From Prostheceraeus crozeri (Eukaryota > Platyhelminthes > Polycladida > Euryleptidae): a DNA stretch of 64,000 nucleotides. The notes beneath the pieces are model-generated. The model was not told where the DNA came from. It was given only the letters and a program-made list of their open reading frames with translations, and did not search any database. Location: the NCBI GenBank assembly GCA_907163375.1, contig CAJQUW010007920.1, forward strand, positions 1-64,000, in the 5' to 3' direction. Position 1 is the first letter of the stretch. Each line of letters begins with the position of its first letter. Both the position numbers and the translations under genes were made by a program. This document shows, piece after piece, positions 34,995 to 46,286 of this stretch.

Positions 34995-37280
34995 CCACTG
35001 CACCGTCACGGAGACCAATGATGCTGACGGACGGTCTCCACCTCGTGACACATCCTGGGACGGTGAGGCAGGACTTGTATCCACTGCACCGTCACGGAGA
35101 CCAATGATGCTGACGGATGGTCCCCACCTCGTGACACATGCTGGGATGGTGAGGCAGGACTTGTATCCACTGCACCGTCACGGAGACCAATGATGCTGAC
35201 GGACGGTCTCCACCTCGTGACACATGCTGGGATGGTGAGTCAGGACTTGTATCCACTGTACCGTCACGGAGACCAATGATGCTGACAGACGGTCTCCACC
35301 TCGTGACACATCCTGGGACGGTGAGGCAGGACTTGTATCCACTGCACCATCACGGAGACCAAAGATGCTGACGGGCAGTGTCTACCTCGTGAGACATCCT
35401 GAGATGGTGAGGCAGCACTTATATCCACTGCACCGTCACGGAGACCAATGATGCTGACGGACGGTCTCCACCTCGTGACACATGCTGGGATGGTGAGGCA
35501 GGACTTGTATCCACTGCACCGTCACGGAGACCAATGATGCTGACGGACGGTCTCCACCTCGTGACACATGCTGGGATGGTGAGGCAGGACTTGTATCCAC
35601 TGCACCGTCACGGAGACCAATGATGCTGACGGACGGTCTCCACCTCGTGACACATGCTGGGATGGTGAGTCAGGACTTCTATCCACTGCACCGTCACGGA
35701 GACCAATGATGCTGACGGACGGTCTCCACCTCGTGACACATGCTGGGATGGTGAGGCAGGACTTCTATCCACTGCACCGTCACGGAGACCAATGATGCTG
35801 ACAGACGGTCTCCACCTCGTGACACATCCTGGGATGGTGAGGCAGGACTTGTATCCACTGCACCGTCACGGAGACCAATGATGCTGACGGACGGTCTCCA
35901 CCTCGTGACACATCCTGAGATGGTGAGGCAGGACTTGTATCCACTGCACCGTCACGGAGACCAATGATGCTGACGGAAACTCTCCACCTCGTGACACATA
36001 CTGGGATGGTGAGTCAGGACTTCTATCCACTGCACCGTCAGGGAGACCAATGATGCTGACAGACAGTCTCCACCTCGTGACACATCCTGAGATGGTGAGT
36101 CAGGACTTGTATCCACTGCACCATCACGGAGACCAAAGATGCTGACTGGCAGTGTCTACCTCGTGAGACATCCTGAGATGGTGAGGCAGCACTTATATCC
36201 ACTGCACCGTCACGGAGACCAATGATGCTGACGGACGGTCTCCACCTCGTGACACATGCTGGGATGGTGAGGCAGGACTTGTATCCACTGCACCGTCACG
36301 GAGACCAATGATGCTGACGGTCGGTCTCCACCTCGTGACACATGCTGGGATGGTGAGGCAGGACTTGTATCCACTGCACCGTCACGGAGACCAATGATGC
36401 TGACGGACGGTCTCCACCTCGTGACACATGCTGGGATGGTGAGTCAGGACTTCTATCCACTGCACCGTCACGGAGACCAATGATGCTGACGGACGGTCTC
36501 CACCTCGTGTACACATGCTGGGATGGTGAGGCAGGGACTTCTATCCACTGCACCGTCACGGAGGACCAATGATGCTGACAGACATCCTCCACCTCGTGAC
36601 ACATCCTGAGATGGTGAGTCAGGACTTGTATCCACTGCACCATCACGGAGACCAAAGATGCTGACTGGCAGTGTCTACCTCGTGAGACATCCTGAGATGG
36701 TGAGGCAGCACTTATATCCACTGCACCGTCACGGAGACCAATGATGCTGACGGACGGTCTCCACCTCGTGACACATGCTGGGATGGTGAGGCAGGACTTG
36801 TATCCACTGCACCGTCACGGAGACCAATGATGCTGACGGACGGTCTCCACCTCGTGACACATGCTGGGATGGTGAGGCAGGACTTCTATCCACTGCACCG
36901 TCACGGAGACCAATGATGCTGACGGACGGTCTCCACCTCGTGACACATGCTGGGATGGTGAGTCAGGACTTGTATCCACTGCACCGTCACGGAGACCAAT
37001 GATGCTGACAGACGGTCTCCACCTCGTGACACATGCTGGGATGGTGAGGCAGGACTTCTATCCACTGTACCGTCACGGAGACCAATGATGCTGACGGACG
37101 GTCTCCACCTCGTGACACATCCTGGGATGGTGAGGCAGGACTTCTATCCACTGCACCGTCACGGAGACCAATGATGCTGACAGACGGTCTCCACCTCGTG
37201 ACACATCCTGGGACGGTGAGGCAGGACTTCTATCCACTGCACCATCACGGAGACCAATGATGCTGACAGACGGTCTCCAC
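34995..37280 (-). repeat. Satellite A, copy 2 (86-bp unit), clean
   Basis: About 26-27 well-preserved 86-bp units. The B-to-A junction lies in the shared word ccactgcacc at 34995-35004. Variants such as ctgtaccgtc, tgacagacgg, gacggtgagg and the tggcagtgtctac unit recur in the order seen in copy 1. The tRNA-like boxes on the minus strand are as described for copy 1. The array ends in a partial unit before the linker. Confidence 0.93.
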
Positions 37281-37787
37281 TTTATAATTTATAATTCCTC
37301 TGAAATCATTTCTGAATAGTCCGCGTAATTTCAACAATAGTTTTACTTCTGTTGCAGTATGTTATGAAGGAAACACGTATAAATGTTCAAGTCAGACGTA
37401 TCATCGCTGCAACGACCTCAATTTGCATGCTAGAACCGAATTAAGTAATCCACACATTATCTGCGTGTGTCACAATACAAGCGATGTACTATAAATTCGT
37501 TCGCAACGATAATTCAATCTAACTGTACAGGAAGCTGATATCTATTCCATCGAATGCTACACGAAGATATTCATGGTCATGTGTCAGGAACTACATGCTG
37601 AATTGCGCCGTTAACTGAGATCACTAGATATCAATGTAGGCAGTTGCTGTAGTGAAGGGAAACACATGTGCTATCCGGCGTAAGCATCATGACAGTCATC
37701 TCCTCTCTGAGTTTATCATCTCATGCGACATTCTACAGTAATAGTCACCTAAATGACACTTTTATAAGAAAAACAAAATAGAACTTC
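37281..37787. other. Linker between satellites A and B, copy 2 (clean)
   Basis: About 507 bases matching 31915-32450 end to end. No coding frame, tRNA-like box or known element was recognised. It is useful as a unique anchor for deciding whether the block is truly duplicated. Confidence 0.8.
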
Positions 37788-40557
37788 ATCACCACGGAGG
37801 CCTGGATCCCACCTCCCTGCAGTCATACACACACACCTTCCAACTACTGCCCCACGGAAGCCTCGATCCCACCTCCCTCCAGTCATACACACACACCTTC
37901 CAACCACTGCACCACGGAGGCCTGGATCCCACTTCCCTGCAGTCATACACACACACCTTCCAACTACTGCACCACGGAGGCCTGGATCCCACCTCCTTCC
38001 GGTCATCTGCACACCTTCCAACCACTGCACCACGGAAGCCTCGATCCCACCATCCTGCAGTCATCCACACACACCTTCCAACCACTGCACCACGGAGGCC
38101 TGGATCCCACTTCCCTGCAGTCATCCACACACACCTTCCAACCACTGCACCACGGAGGCCTCGATCCCACTTCCCTGCAGTCATCCACACACACCTTCCA
38201 ACCACTGCACCACGGAGGCCTGGATCCCACTTCCCTGCAGTCATGCACACACCTTCCAACCACTGCACCACGGAGGCCTCGATCCCACCACCCTGCAGTC
38301 ATGCACACACCTTCCAACCACTGCACCACGGAGGCCTCGATCCCACCACCCTGCAGTCATGCACACACACCTTCCAACCACTGCACCACGGAGGCCTGGA
38401 TCCCACTTCCCTGCAGTCATGCACACACCTTCCAACCACTGCACCACGGAGGCCTGGATCCCACTTCCCTCCAGTCATGCACACACCTTCCAACCACTGC
38501 ACCACGGAGGCCTGGATCCCACTTCCCTCCAGTCATGCACACACCTTCCAACCACTGCACCACGGAGGCCTGGATCCCACCACCCTGCAGTCATGCACAC
38601 ACCTTCCAACCACTGCACCACGGAGACCTCGATCCCACTTCCCTGCAGTCATGCACACACCTTCCAACCACTGCAATACGAAGACCTCGATCCCACCTCC
38701 TTCCGGTCATCCGCACACCTTCCAACCACTGCACCACGGAGACCTCGATCCCACCTCCTTCCGGTCATCCGCACACCTTCCAACCACTGCACCACGGAGA
38801 CCTCGATCCCACCACCCTGCAGTCATACACACACACCTTCCAACCACTGCAATACGAAGACCTCGATCCCACCTCCTTCCGGTCATCCACACACCTTCCA
38901 ACCACTGCACCACGGAGACCTCGATCCCACTTCCCTGCAGTCATACACACACCTTCCAACCACTGCACCACGGAGGCCTCGATCCCACCTCCTTCCGGTC
39001 ATCCGCACACCTTGCAACCACTGCACCACGGAGGCCTCGATCCCACCACCCTGCAGTCATGCACACACCTTCCAACCACTGCACCACGGAGACCTCGATC
39101 CCACCACCCTGCAGTCATGCACACACCTTCCAACCACTGCACCACGGAGGCCTCGATCCCACCACCCTGCAGTCATGCACACACCTTCCAACCACTGCAC
39201 CACGGAGGCCTGGATCCCACCACCCTGCAGTCATGCACACACCTTCCAACCACTGCACCACGAATGCCTGGATCCCACCTCCTTCCGGTCATCCGCACAC
39301 CCTCCAGCCACTGCACCACGAATGCCTGGATCCCACCATCCTGCAGTCATGCGCACACCTTCCAACCACTGCACCACGGAGGCCTGGATCCCACTTCCCT
39401 GCAGTCATGCACACACCTTCCAACCACTGCACCACGGAGACCTAGATCCCACCACCCTGCAGTCATGCACACACCTTCCAACCACTGCACCACGGAGGCC
39501 TCGATCCCACCACCCTGCAGTCATGCACACACCTTCCAACCACTGCACCACGGAAGCCTCGATCCCACCTCCTTCCGGTCATCCGCACACCCTCCAACTA
39601 CTGCACCACGAATGCCTGCATCCCACCACCCTGCAGTCATGCACACACCTTCCAACCACTGCACCACGGAGGCCTGGATCCCACCACCCTGCAGTCATGC
39701 ACACACCTTCCAACCACTGCACCACGGAGGCCTGGATCCCACCACCCTGCAGTCATGCACACACCTTCCAACCACTGCACCACGGAGGCCTGGATCCCAC
39801 CACCCTGCAGTCATGCACACACCTTCCAACCACTGCACCACGGAGGCCTGGATCCCACTTCCCTGCAGTCATGCACACACCTTCCAACCACTGCACCACG
39901 GAGGCCTGGATCCCACTTCCCTGCAGTCATGCACACACCTTCCAACCACTGCACCACGGAAGCCTCGATCCCACCACCCTGCAGTCATGCACACACCTTC
40001 CAACCACTGCACCACGGAAGCCTGGATCCCACTACCCTGCAGTCATACACACACCCTCCAACTATCTGCACCACGGAAGCCTCGATCCCACCACCCTGCA
40101 GTCATGCACACACCTTCCAACCACTGCACCACGGAGGCCTGGATCCCACCACCCTGCAGTCATGCACACACACCTTCCAACCACTGCACCACGGAGGCCT
40201 GGATCCCACTTCCCTGCAGTCATGCACACGCTTTCCAACCACTGCACCACGGAGGCATCGATCCCACCACCGTGCAGTCATCAACACGCTTTCCAACCAC
40301 TGCACCACGGAGGCCTGGATCCCACTTCCCTGCAGTCATGCACACACCTTCCAACCACTGCACCACGGAGGCATCGATCCCACCACCGTGCAGTCATCAA
40401 CACGCTTTCCAACCACTGCACCACGGAGGCCTGGATCCCACTTCCCTGCAGTCATGCACACACTTTCCAACCACTGCACCACGGAGACCTAGATCCCACC
40501 ACCGTGCAGTCATCCGCACACGCTTTACAACCACTCCACCACACAGGCATCGATTCA
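37788..40557 (-). repeat. Satellite B, copy 2 (58-60-bp unit), clean
   Basis: About 47 units of the same 58-bp repeat. The unit order is broadly colinear with copy 1: the unusual unit with ccctccagccactg is at about 34040 and 39300, and the one with ccctccaactactg at about 34340 and 39588. In the clean parts the two copies differ by base substitutions (catac/catgc, cggaagcc/cggaggcc) rather than indels. The last units diverge (aggcatcgattc at the end), as at a true array edge. The long His/Pro-rich open frames here are not genes. Confidence 0.93.
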
Positions 40558-41069
40558 AAATCGCTCAATGATTCAATTAGGAGGATGAATGCGTGCGATG
40601 TTAAGGAAAGTTTGAAAGGCAAACATTAAACGGAATATTGTAAACTAAGAGGTACAGAGTTAATCATGAACGGTAGTTGACAGACGTATCGAGCTGGATT
40701 TCATGTTAACATCATTTTTAGTTCATTTCAGTATTTGTATTTACTTACCGAATGTTTCATGTCGTAGATTTAATCTCAAATCTGATAAACGGAGTTAGAA
40801 TATTGTTGTTTGCGTAGTAATTCAAGTAGTACTTGAGTAAATAAATCAAATGGCGAACTCGCTTCAGCCATTCAGTTAAAAACTTAAGTTTCAGGTGGTT
40901 CTTGCCGCGATATTCTTTCTGTCAGTCTAAAGCTCTGCGAGTTGCAACGATGGATCAATCATTTCTGATCAAAGGCTGTGGATTTCGGCGATTTCATTAT
41001 CTTGGGTTCAGATGGAATTAATTCCGGTAACACTGTTGCATCATTAGCCAACCGACAAACAGTTGTTGA
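40558..41069. other. Intronic sequence, nothing recognised
   Basis: AT-rich unique-looking sequence after satellite B, without a recognisable gene or repeat. Confidence 0.4.
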
Positions 41070-41200
41070 GCTGGTGATGACACTAATGAAGCAGAAAGGG
41101 ACGCTAGCGCCTTCCCGCAGTTCGTCTGACCAGGATTCGAACACAAGTCAGCCAGAAAGATAAGCAGGTACCCTATCCACACGACCAGGCCGACGCTGCC
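41070..41200 (-). mobile_element. tRNA-derived SINE, minus strand
   Basis: On the minus strand: A-box-like tggtcgtgtgg (complement of 41177-41187, one mismatch) and a B box matching consensus, gttcgaatc (complement of 41134-41142), followed by ctggtcagacgaac and attagtgtcatc. The ends are approximate. It pairs with a plus-strand copy about 130 bases away. Confidence 0.7.
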
Positions 41201-41320
41201 CAGCAGCAGCTGTTCCTTAAAACATGTATTAGTGGCGGTTGATTTGACAGTGGAATTGCGCAAGGCAGTTTGATGTTTCCTGTATAGAACAATGACATTT
41301 GTCAACACTTCTGTTATTTC

Positions 41321-41430
41321 GCTTCGCTGGCCGTGTGGATAGACTACCTGCTTTGCTTTCTCTTTGACTGTGTTCGATTCCTGGTCAGACAAATTCCGGT
41401 CCATTTGTACTTTATTAGTGTCATGTCTAT
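41321..41430 (+). mobile_element. tRNA-derived SINE, plus strand
   Basis: A-box-like tggccgtgtgg at 41328-41338 (one mismatch) and a B box matching consensus, gttcgattc, at 41372-41380, followed by ctggtcagacaaat and attagtgtcatg. It is the same family as 41070-41200 but in the opposite direction, so the two heads face each other across about 120 bases. Confidence 0.7.
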
Positions 41431-42562
41431 ATCAGTCAAATCTACCGCATATGGTATGCGGATGACACACTGACCTACTTTTCAGATGCTTCGACAATGC
41501 AGACAATAGAAGCACGGACGGGTGTATTGTTTAACTGTTTCAGTTGAAGTGAAATTCAGTGTAACCTGAACCAAAGGCCAGTCTAGTTCTTTGTGTGTTT
41601 TATTAGAAACATCCATAAAGGACGTCCGCAGCGGGGGGGGGGAAATGCGGACTCGTCCGCACTCACATCCTGAGAATATATTGCTGAATATGGGACTCTT
41701 GTAAACTTGAGAGAACATATTATGTTGCATAAAATTTATGCATACATTCGTTCAAATATTGATATGTATGGATCATTCCACGACGATTCACCCAATGCCA
41801 TGTGGCACCTAGTCTCCGACTTCATTCATTCTCGGATATACACGTATCATTGCTATGCATGAGAAAACAACAGATCTGAACTATTAGCTTTCAATCTTTA
41901 ATGTAGCGAGATCTAGAGCTACTTTTATAAAGCTTCCTGCTGTAGCTTTCTGTATTCTGGTTGCCGCTTAAGATCGCAGATGTGAACCACGCTGATATAC
42001 AGCAGCACAATCATCATAGTTATTACGGTTAACAAGAATACAGAAACTTGTGAGATTAGTTTAAATTTTTTGTGCTTTTTCGCGGACCCCATTTTTTCAC
42101 CATCTTTGGAGCCATGCAATTCCGTTCTACACACCAATTACCCATTGAAATTCATACAAGAATTCCTTTATACCGAGCTGATGGTGCATGCAAAGCTTGG
42201 TTGAGTAACGAATATACAGAAAGAAGTTACAGCTGCGTGAAAATTCAAATTTTGGAAAAAATCAAATTTCTATAAAAAGCTCTAGATCCTGCAATATACA
42301 AAATTGGAAGCCAATATTTCAGATTTGGTGTTTTCTAATGCATAGTAAACGTATGTCCGAAAATCAACATAATCGGAGACTAATTGCCACAAAAAAAGGT
42401 CCGAAAGTTCTGTGGAAATGCGGGCGTCTTGAGGGATGGGGTTGGGGACATCCTTTATGGAGACGTCTTCATGTTCTTCCGTCAAAAATTCTTATGTTGA
42501 TACTTTTTCTTTAATTTTGTATTTGCATTTTTTTAATAGTTCTTACATAAATTCGAATAGAT
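41431..42562. other. Intronic sequence around a small minus-strand ORF
   Basis: Apart from the frame at 41925-42137 and a run of ten G near 41631-41641, no feature is recognised. Confidence 0.35.
41925..42137 (-). CDS. Small single-pass membrane-protein-like ORF, unrecognised
   Basis: A 70-codon frame with an internal Met at residue 16 (base 42092) that would give a 55-residue protein starting MGSAKKHKKFK. A basic N-terminus is followed by one strongly hydrophobic stretch of about 20-25 residues (VSVFLLTVITMMIVLLYISV) and a polar, charged C-terminus ending in YRKLQQEAL. The layout is that of a tail-out or mitochondrial-type single-span microprotein. I cannot assign a family, and there is no evidence of a promoter, splicing or conservation. 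It lies antisense inside the CBL intron. It may be chance. Confidence 0.22.
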   Translation of the reverse strand: MVCRTELHGSKDGEKMGSAKKHKKFKLISQVSVFLLTVITMMIVLLYISVVHICDLKRQPEYRKLQQEAL

Positions 42563-44036
42563 GAAGCCTTGAATTTCATTGTTTAAGTCAAAGTAAACCC
42601 GATGTCTTTATTAAATTTCATCTGAATTGCATCTTGCAACCTCAAAGACGTGAATATTTCGAGGACAAAGCCTTGAATTTCATTGTTTAAGTCAAAGTAA
42701 ACCCGATGTCTTTATTAAATTTCATCTGAATTGCATCTTGCAACCTCAAAGACGTGAATATTTCGAGGACAAAGCCTTGAATTTCATTGTTTAAGTCAAA
42801 GTAAACCCGATGTCTTTATTAAATTTCATCTGAATTGCATCTTGCAACCTCAAAGACGTGAATATTTCGAGGACAAAGCCTTGAATTTCATTGTTTAAGT
42901 CAAAGTAAACCCGATGTCTTTATTAAATTTCATCTGAATTGCATCTTGCAACCTCAAAGACGTGAAATATTTCGAGGACAAAGCCTTGAATTTCATTGTT
43001 TAAGTCAAAGTAAACCCGATGTCTTTATTAAATTTCATCTGAATTGCATCTTGCAACCTCAAAGACGTGAATATTTCGAGGACAAAGCCTTGAATTTCAT
43101 TGTTTAAGTCAAAGTAAACCCGATGTCTTTATTAAATTTCATCTGAATTGCATCTTGCAACCTCAAAGACGTGAATATTTCGAGGACAAAGCCTTGAATT
43201 TCATTGTTTAAGTCAAAGTAAACCCGATGTCTTTATTAAATTTCATCTGAATTGCATCTTGCAACCCTCAAAGACGTGAATATTTCGAGGACAAAGCCTT
43301 GAATTTCATTGTTTAAGTCTAAGTAAACCCGATGTATTTATTAAATTTCATCTGAATTGCATCTTGCAACCTCAAAGACATGAATATTTCGAGGACAAAG
43401 CCTTGAATTTCATTGTTTAAGTCAAAGTAAACCCGATGTCTTTATTAAATTTCATCTGAATTGCATCTTGCAACCTCAAAGACATGAATATTTCGAGGAC
43501 AAAGCCTTGAATTTCATTGTTTAAGTCAAAGTAAACCCGATGTCTTTATTAAATTTCATCTGAATTGCATCTTGCAACCTCAAAGACGTGAATATTTCGA
43601 GGACAAAGCCTTGAATTTCATTGTTTAAGTCAAAGTAAACCCGATGTCTTTATTAAATTTCATCTGAATTGCATCTTGCAAACCTCAAAGACGTGAATAT
43701 TTCGAGGACAAAGCCTTGAATTTCATTGTTTAAGTCAAAGTAAACCGGATGTCTTTATTAAATTTCATCTGAATTGCATCTTGCAACCTCAAAGACGTGA
43801 ATATTTCGAGGACAAAGCCTTGAATTTCATTGTTTAAGTCAAGTAAACCCGATGTCTTTATTAAATTTCATCTGAATTGCATCTTGCAACCTCAAAGACG
43901 TGAATATTTCGAGGACAAAGCCTTGAATTTCATTGTTTAAGTCAAAGTAAACCCGATGTCTTTATTAAATTTCATCTGAATTGCATCTTGCAACCTCAAA
44001 GACGTGAATATTTCGAGGACAAAGCCTTGAATTTCA
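42563..44036 (+). repeat. Satellite C (104-bp unit)
   Basis: About 14 head-to-tail copies of an exactly 104-bp unit with gaggacaaagccttgaattt, gtttaagtcaaag and caacctcaaagacgtgaata. Copies differ by only a few substitutions or single-base indels, so the array is young or homogenised. No tRNA-like boxes or coding frame were found. It stops at 44036, 44 bases before the CBL exon, so the exon's branch point must lie in or just after the last unit. Confidence 0.95.
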
Positions 44037-44080
44037 CAGTACATCTGACAGGCTTCCTCAAGTCTCCTTTTTCATTTCAG

Positions 44081-44185
44081 ATACGCGGATTTGAAGGCCA
44101 TCTTTCCTGACGCCCATTTCGATCCTTCTTTTCGAGTGGCGAAAGAAGAGGCTGAACGTTGGTGGAGGGAGATGTTTCCTAACAA
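44081..44185 (+). CDS. CBL: CBL E3 ubiquitin ligase, exon at the 4H/EF-hand border
   Basis: 105 bases after acceptor tttcatttcag and before donor GTAAGA (44186). The first base completes the codon split at 1827. The next codons read YADLKAIFPDAHFDPSFR and then VAKEEAERWWREMFPN, with two bases left over. This aligns with the human c-Cbl segment LAELKGIFPSGLFQGDTFR, ITKADAAEFWRKAFGE (about residues 162-197 from memory), keeping the FP turn, the FR pair, the acidic helix and the WR-x-x-F motif. The next expected segment (TIVPW-like start of the EF-hand) is not found downstream. The exon is in frame and shows no damage, so the gene appears functional here. Confidence 0.9.
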
Positions 44186-44710
44186 GTAAGAATCTGTCAT
44201 CTTGTCCTGGCATTGTCCTCACCTGCGACGATGATAAAAATAGAATGTGAACTGGGAGTTGGTATTTACGCAGTATGAGGTGTTGAATGACGTTGTTTGT
44301 AATTCTCAAATGACAGTTATTGACAGTTCATGACCTCTCCTGACTCACAGAGTGACGATGAATGAAGCTTGAGAATAACCGAAGGGACTGGGAGCCAGAA
44401 CATCGGATTTCGTAAGGTCAGCAATTACTCGATAGTTACATCAGCGTGCGTAACATCCATCACCGGCGTGAATTGAGTGTCCTCTCCGTGGTAGGGATTA
44501 TCCAGAATTCATCAGCAATGAAATCACTCTGCAAATTACTTTGGTTCTTCAACCAGTGCGGCAGCACTTCATAGTTTGATTATAGCCTAATGCTAAACTT
44601 AAGTTCTAAGTCCTTAAAAATCTTCATAATTCGTTTGATGAATGGTTTAACGTCACTCTTCCCTTTACTGGGGGTTTGGACGGTGCTGACAGACTTCAAT
44701 CTCTTCATCC

Positions 44711-45310
44711 GGATGCCTTTCCTGCCGACTTCCAATGACACTTTCGGGGCTCGACCTCTGAACCAGAAGATCACTAGCCCAAGCACTTAACCACTGTGCC
44801 ACAGAGACCGGATGCCCTTCCTGCCGACTTCCAATGACACTTTCGGGGCTCGACCTCTGGACCAGAAGATCGCTAGTCCAAGCACATGACCACTGTGCCA
44901 CAGAGACCGGATGCCCTTCCTGCCGACTTCCAATGACACTTTCGGGGCTCGACCTCTGGACCAGAAGATCGCTAGTCCAAGCACATGACCACTGTGCCAC
45001 GGAGACCGGGGGATTCCCTTCCTGCCGACTTCCAATGACACTTTCGGGGCTCGACCTCTGGACCAGAAGATCGCTAGCCCAAGCACTTAACCACTGTGCC
45101 ACGGAGACCGGATGCCCTTCCTGCCGACTTCCAATGACACTTTCGGGGCTCGACCTCTGGACCAGAAGATCGCTAGTCCAAGCACATGACCACTGTGCCA
45201 CGGAGACCGGGGGATTCCCTTCCTGCCGACTTCCAATGACACTTTCGGGGCTCGACCTCTGGACCAGAAGATCGCTAGGCCGAGCACTTAACCACTATGC
45301 CACGGAGACC
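44711..45310 (-). repeat. Satellite D (about 99-102-bp unit), tRNA/SINE-like
   Basis: Six units beginning ggatgcccttcctgccgac. On the minus strand each unit carries tggcacagtgg (perfect A box) and about 34 bases later ggtcgagcc (B box, one mismatch), followed by a body reading cattggaagtcggcagg, aagggcatcc. The unit is thus a SINE head plus a short body repeated head to tail. Two units carry an extra ggg before ggattccc. The frames of about 180 codons across it on both strands are repeat by-products. Confidence 0.9.
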
Positions 45311-45880
45311 ACCGTTGAAAAGTCTGTAACTGAGCGTACATGTTTCATATATTCTAATAATCTTTGATAAATTCAAATCGTGGTAAACATAAGGAAACAC
45401 ATACTATCGCGATGGCCAGCCGGCAGTGTTTCAGTGTTTTAACAGGAAAATATTAAGCCCGTAGAATAGAGGAGAATATAACTATTAATTATCGGTGCAT
45501 ATGCAAGTTTTGTCATGCAAATAAGTTCGACGAACATATAGATGCAGAAAATGCTTGCTGTGATTACAGATAAATTCTATTTCTGTAAGTGTTTCAATGC
45601 GCCTTCGTATACGTATGTGCTGTGGGAACAACTTGGGAACAGTGATTATCAATCAGGCTTCGATCATGCAATCATTTTGTGGAAAGATCTTCCTATCTTT
45701 GGCAATGATAAAAAATAATTACAATTGATTGCTCATGTGATCCTAGTAAATTGATTGAATGTTAGCAGAAAATGAGACCAATTTAAGTGCAATTAATTTT
45801 TTCCAACCCTTGTTTGTCTGGTGTACATCTAACAATCCGTTGTTTGCGAAATTCAGTGATAATCACTAAAAGTATTTAAA
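45311..45880. other. Intronic sequence, nothing recognised
   Basis: AT-rich, without a recognised feature. Confidence 0.4.
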
Positions 45881-45903
45881 ACCTGGCACTAAAATTCAAT
45901 GTA

Positions 45904-46284
45904 CACTGTAAACTCTAGGGCACGGAATTTCGCTTGAATTAGGCACGAAATTTAGGCATCAATTCTAACCAACACAAGGCACGATTCCACCAAACCTGGC
46001 ACTAAAATTCAGTGCACACTGTAAACTCTAGGGCACGGAATTTCGCTTGAATTAGGCACGAAATTTAGGCATCAATTCTAACCAACACAAGGCACGAGTA
46101 GGCACGAAATTCATGGTGTAGAGGTCGTGCACATTGAGTTTTCCTTCGATTTCATTGGATAAACAAATATTTGGTGCCTATTAGTGCCTAGTGACGCCCA
46201 CTGGTGCCTCGAGGCACTAACTAGGCGCTAACTGGCACGAAATTTCGGCTTCGTGCATAAGTTAGTGTCCTACAGTTTACAGTG
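45904..46284. mobile_element. TA-flanked MITE with internal 113-bp duplication
   Basis: The ends are inverted: TA then cactgtaaactctagggcac on the left, and gtgtcctacagtttacagtg then TA on the right (two mismatches over about 20 bases). A TA target duplication suggests a Tc1/mariner-type mover. There is no transposase. A 113-bp segment starting acctggcactaaaattca occurs at 45881 and again at 45994, so the left terminus is present twice. The interior is rich in ggcacgaaatt words. Confidence 0.72.
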
Positions 46285-46286
46285 TA

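Larger units (their letters stand above)
29528..40240. repeat. Tandem duplication of an A-linker-B block (period about 5.25-5.47 kb)
   Basis: 29528-35000 corresponds to 35001 to about 40240. Matching anchors: array A variant at 29528 and 35001 (offset 5473), linker start at 31912 and 37277 (5365), first B unit at 32451 and 37788 (5337), B variant at 33601 and 38863 (5262), late B marker at 34985 and 40229 (5244). The shrinking offset across the noisy part shows about 5 percent net extra bases in copy 1. Confidence 0.85.
1828..44080 (+). other. CBL: CBL intron of about 42.25 kb, mostly satellite DNA
   Basis: The intron runs from donor GTAAGT (1828) to a pyrimidine-rich acceptor, ctttttcatttcag, ending at 44080. 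Both flanking exons are CBL and join in phase (AT plus A gives Ile). Inside are a 23-kb pyrimidine tract, about 12.5 kb of satellites A and B with linkers, 1.5 kb of satellite C, and several SINEs. At the assembled size about nine tenths of the intron is tandem repeat. The true length is uncertain because such arrays assemble badly. Confidence 0.8.

Noticed and set aside
28034-37280. Many 60-140-codon frames in satellite A
   Set aside because: They are by-products of the 86-bp unit, change with each inserted base, and match nothing known.
28034-40557. CRISPR-like array
   Set aside because: Units repeat end to end with no unique spacers, and the context is a eukaryotic intron.
32451-40629. 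Pro/His/Thr-rich frames up to 756 codons in satellite B
   Set aside because: The 58-bp unit has no stop in several frames and cycles through all three, so the same 58-residue text appears in overlapping frames. This is repeat geometry, not a gene.
44665-45367. Frames of about 180 codons on both strands over satellite D
   Set aside because: They follow the 99-bp repeat exactly on both strands and show no domain.
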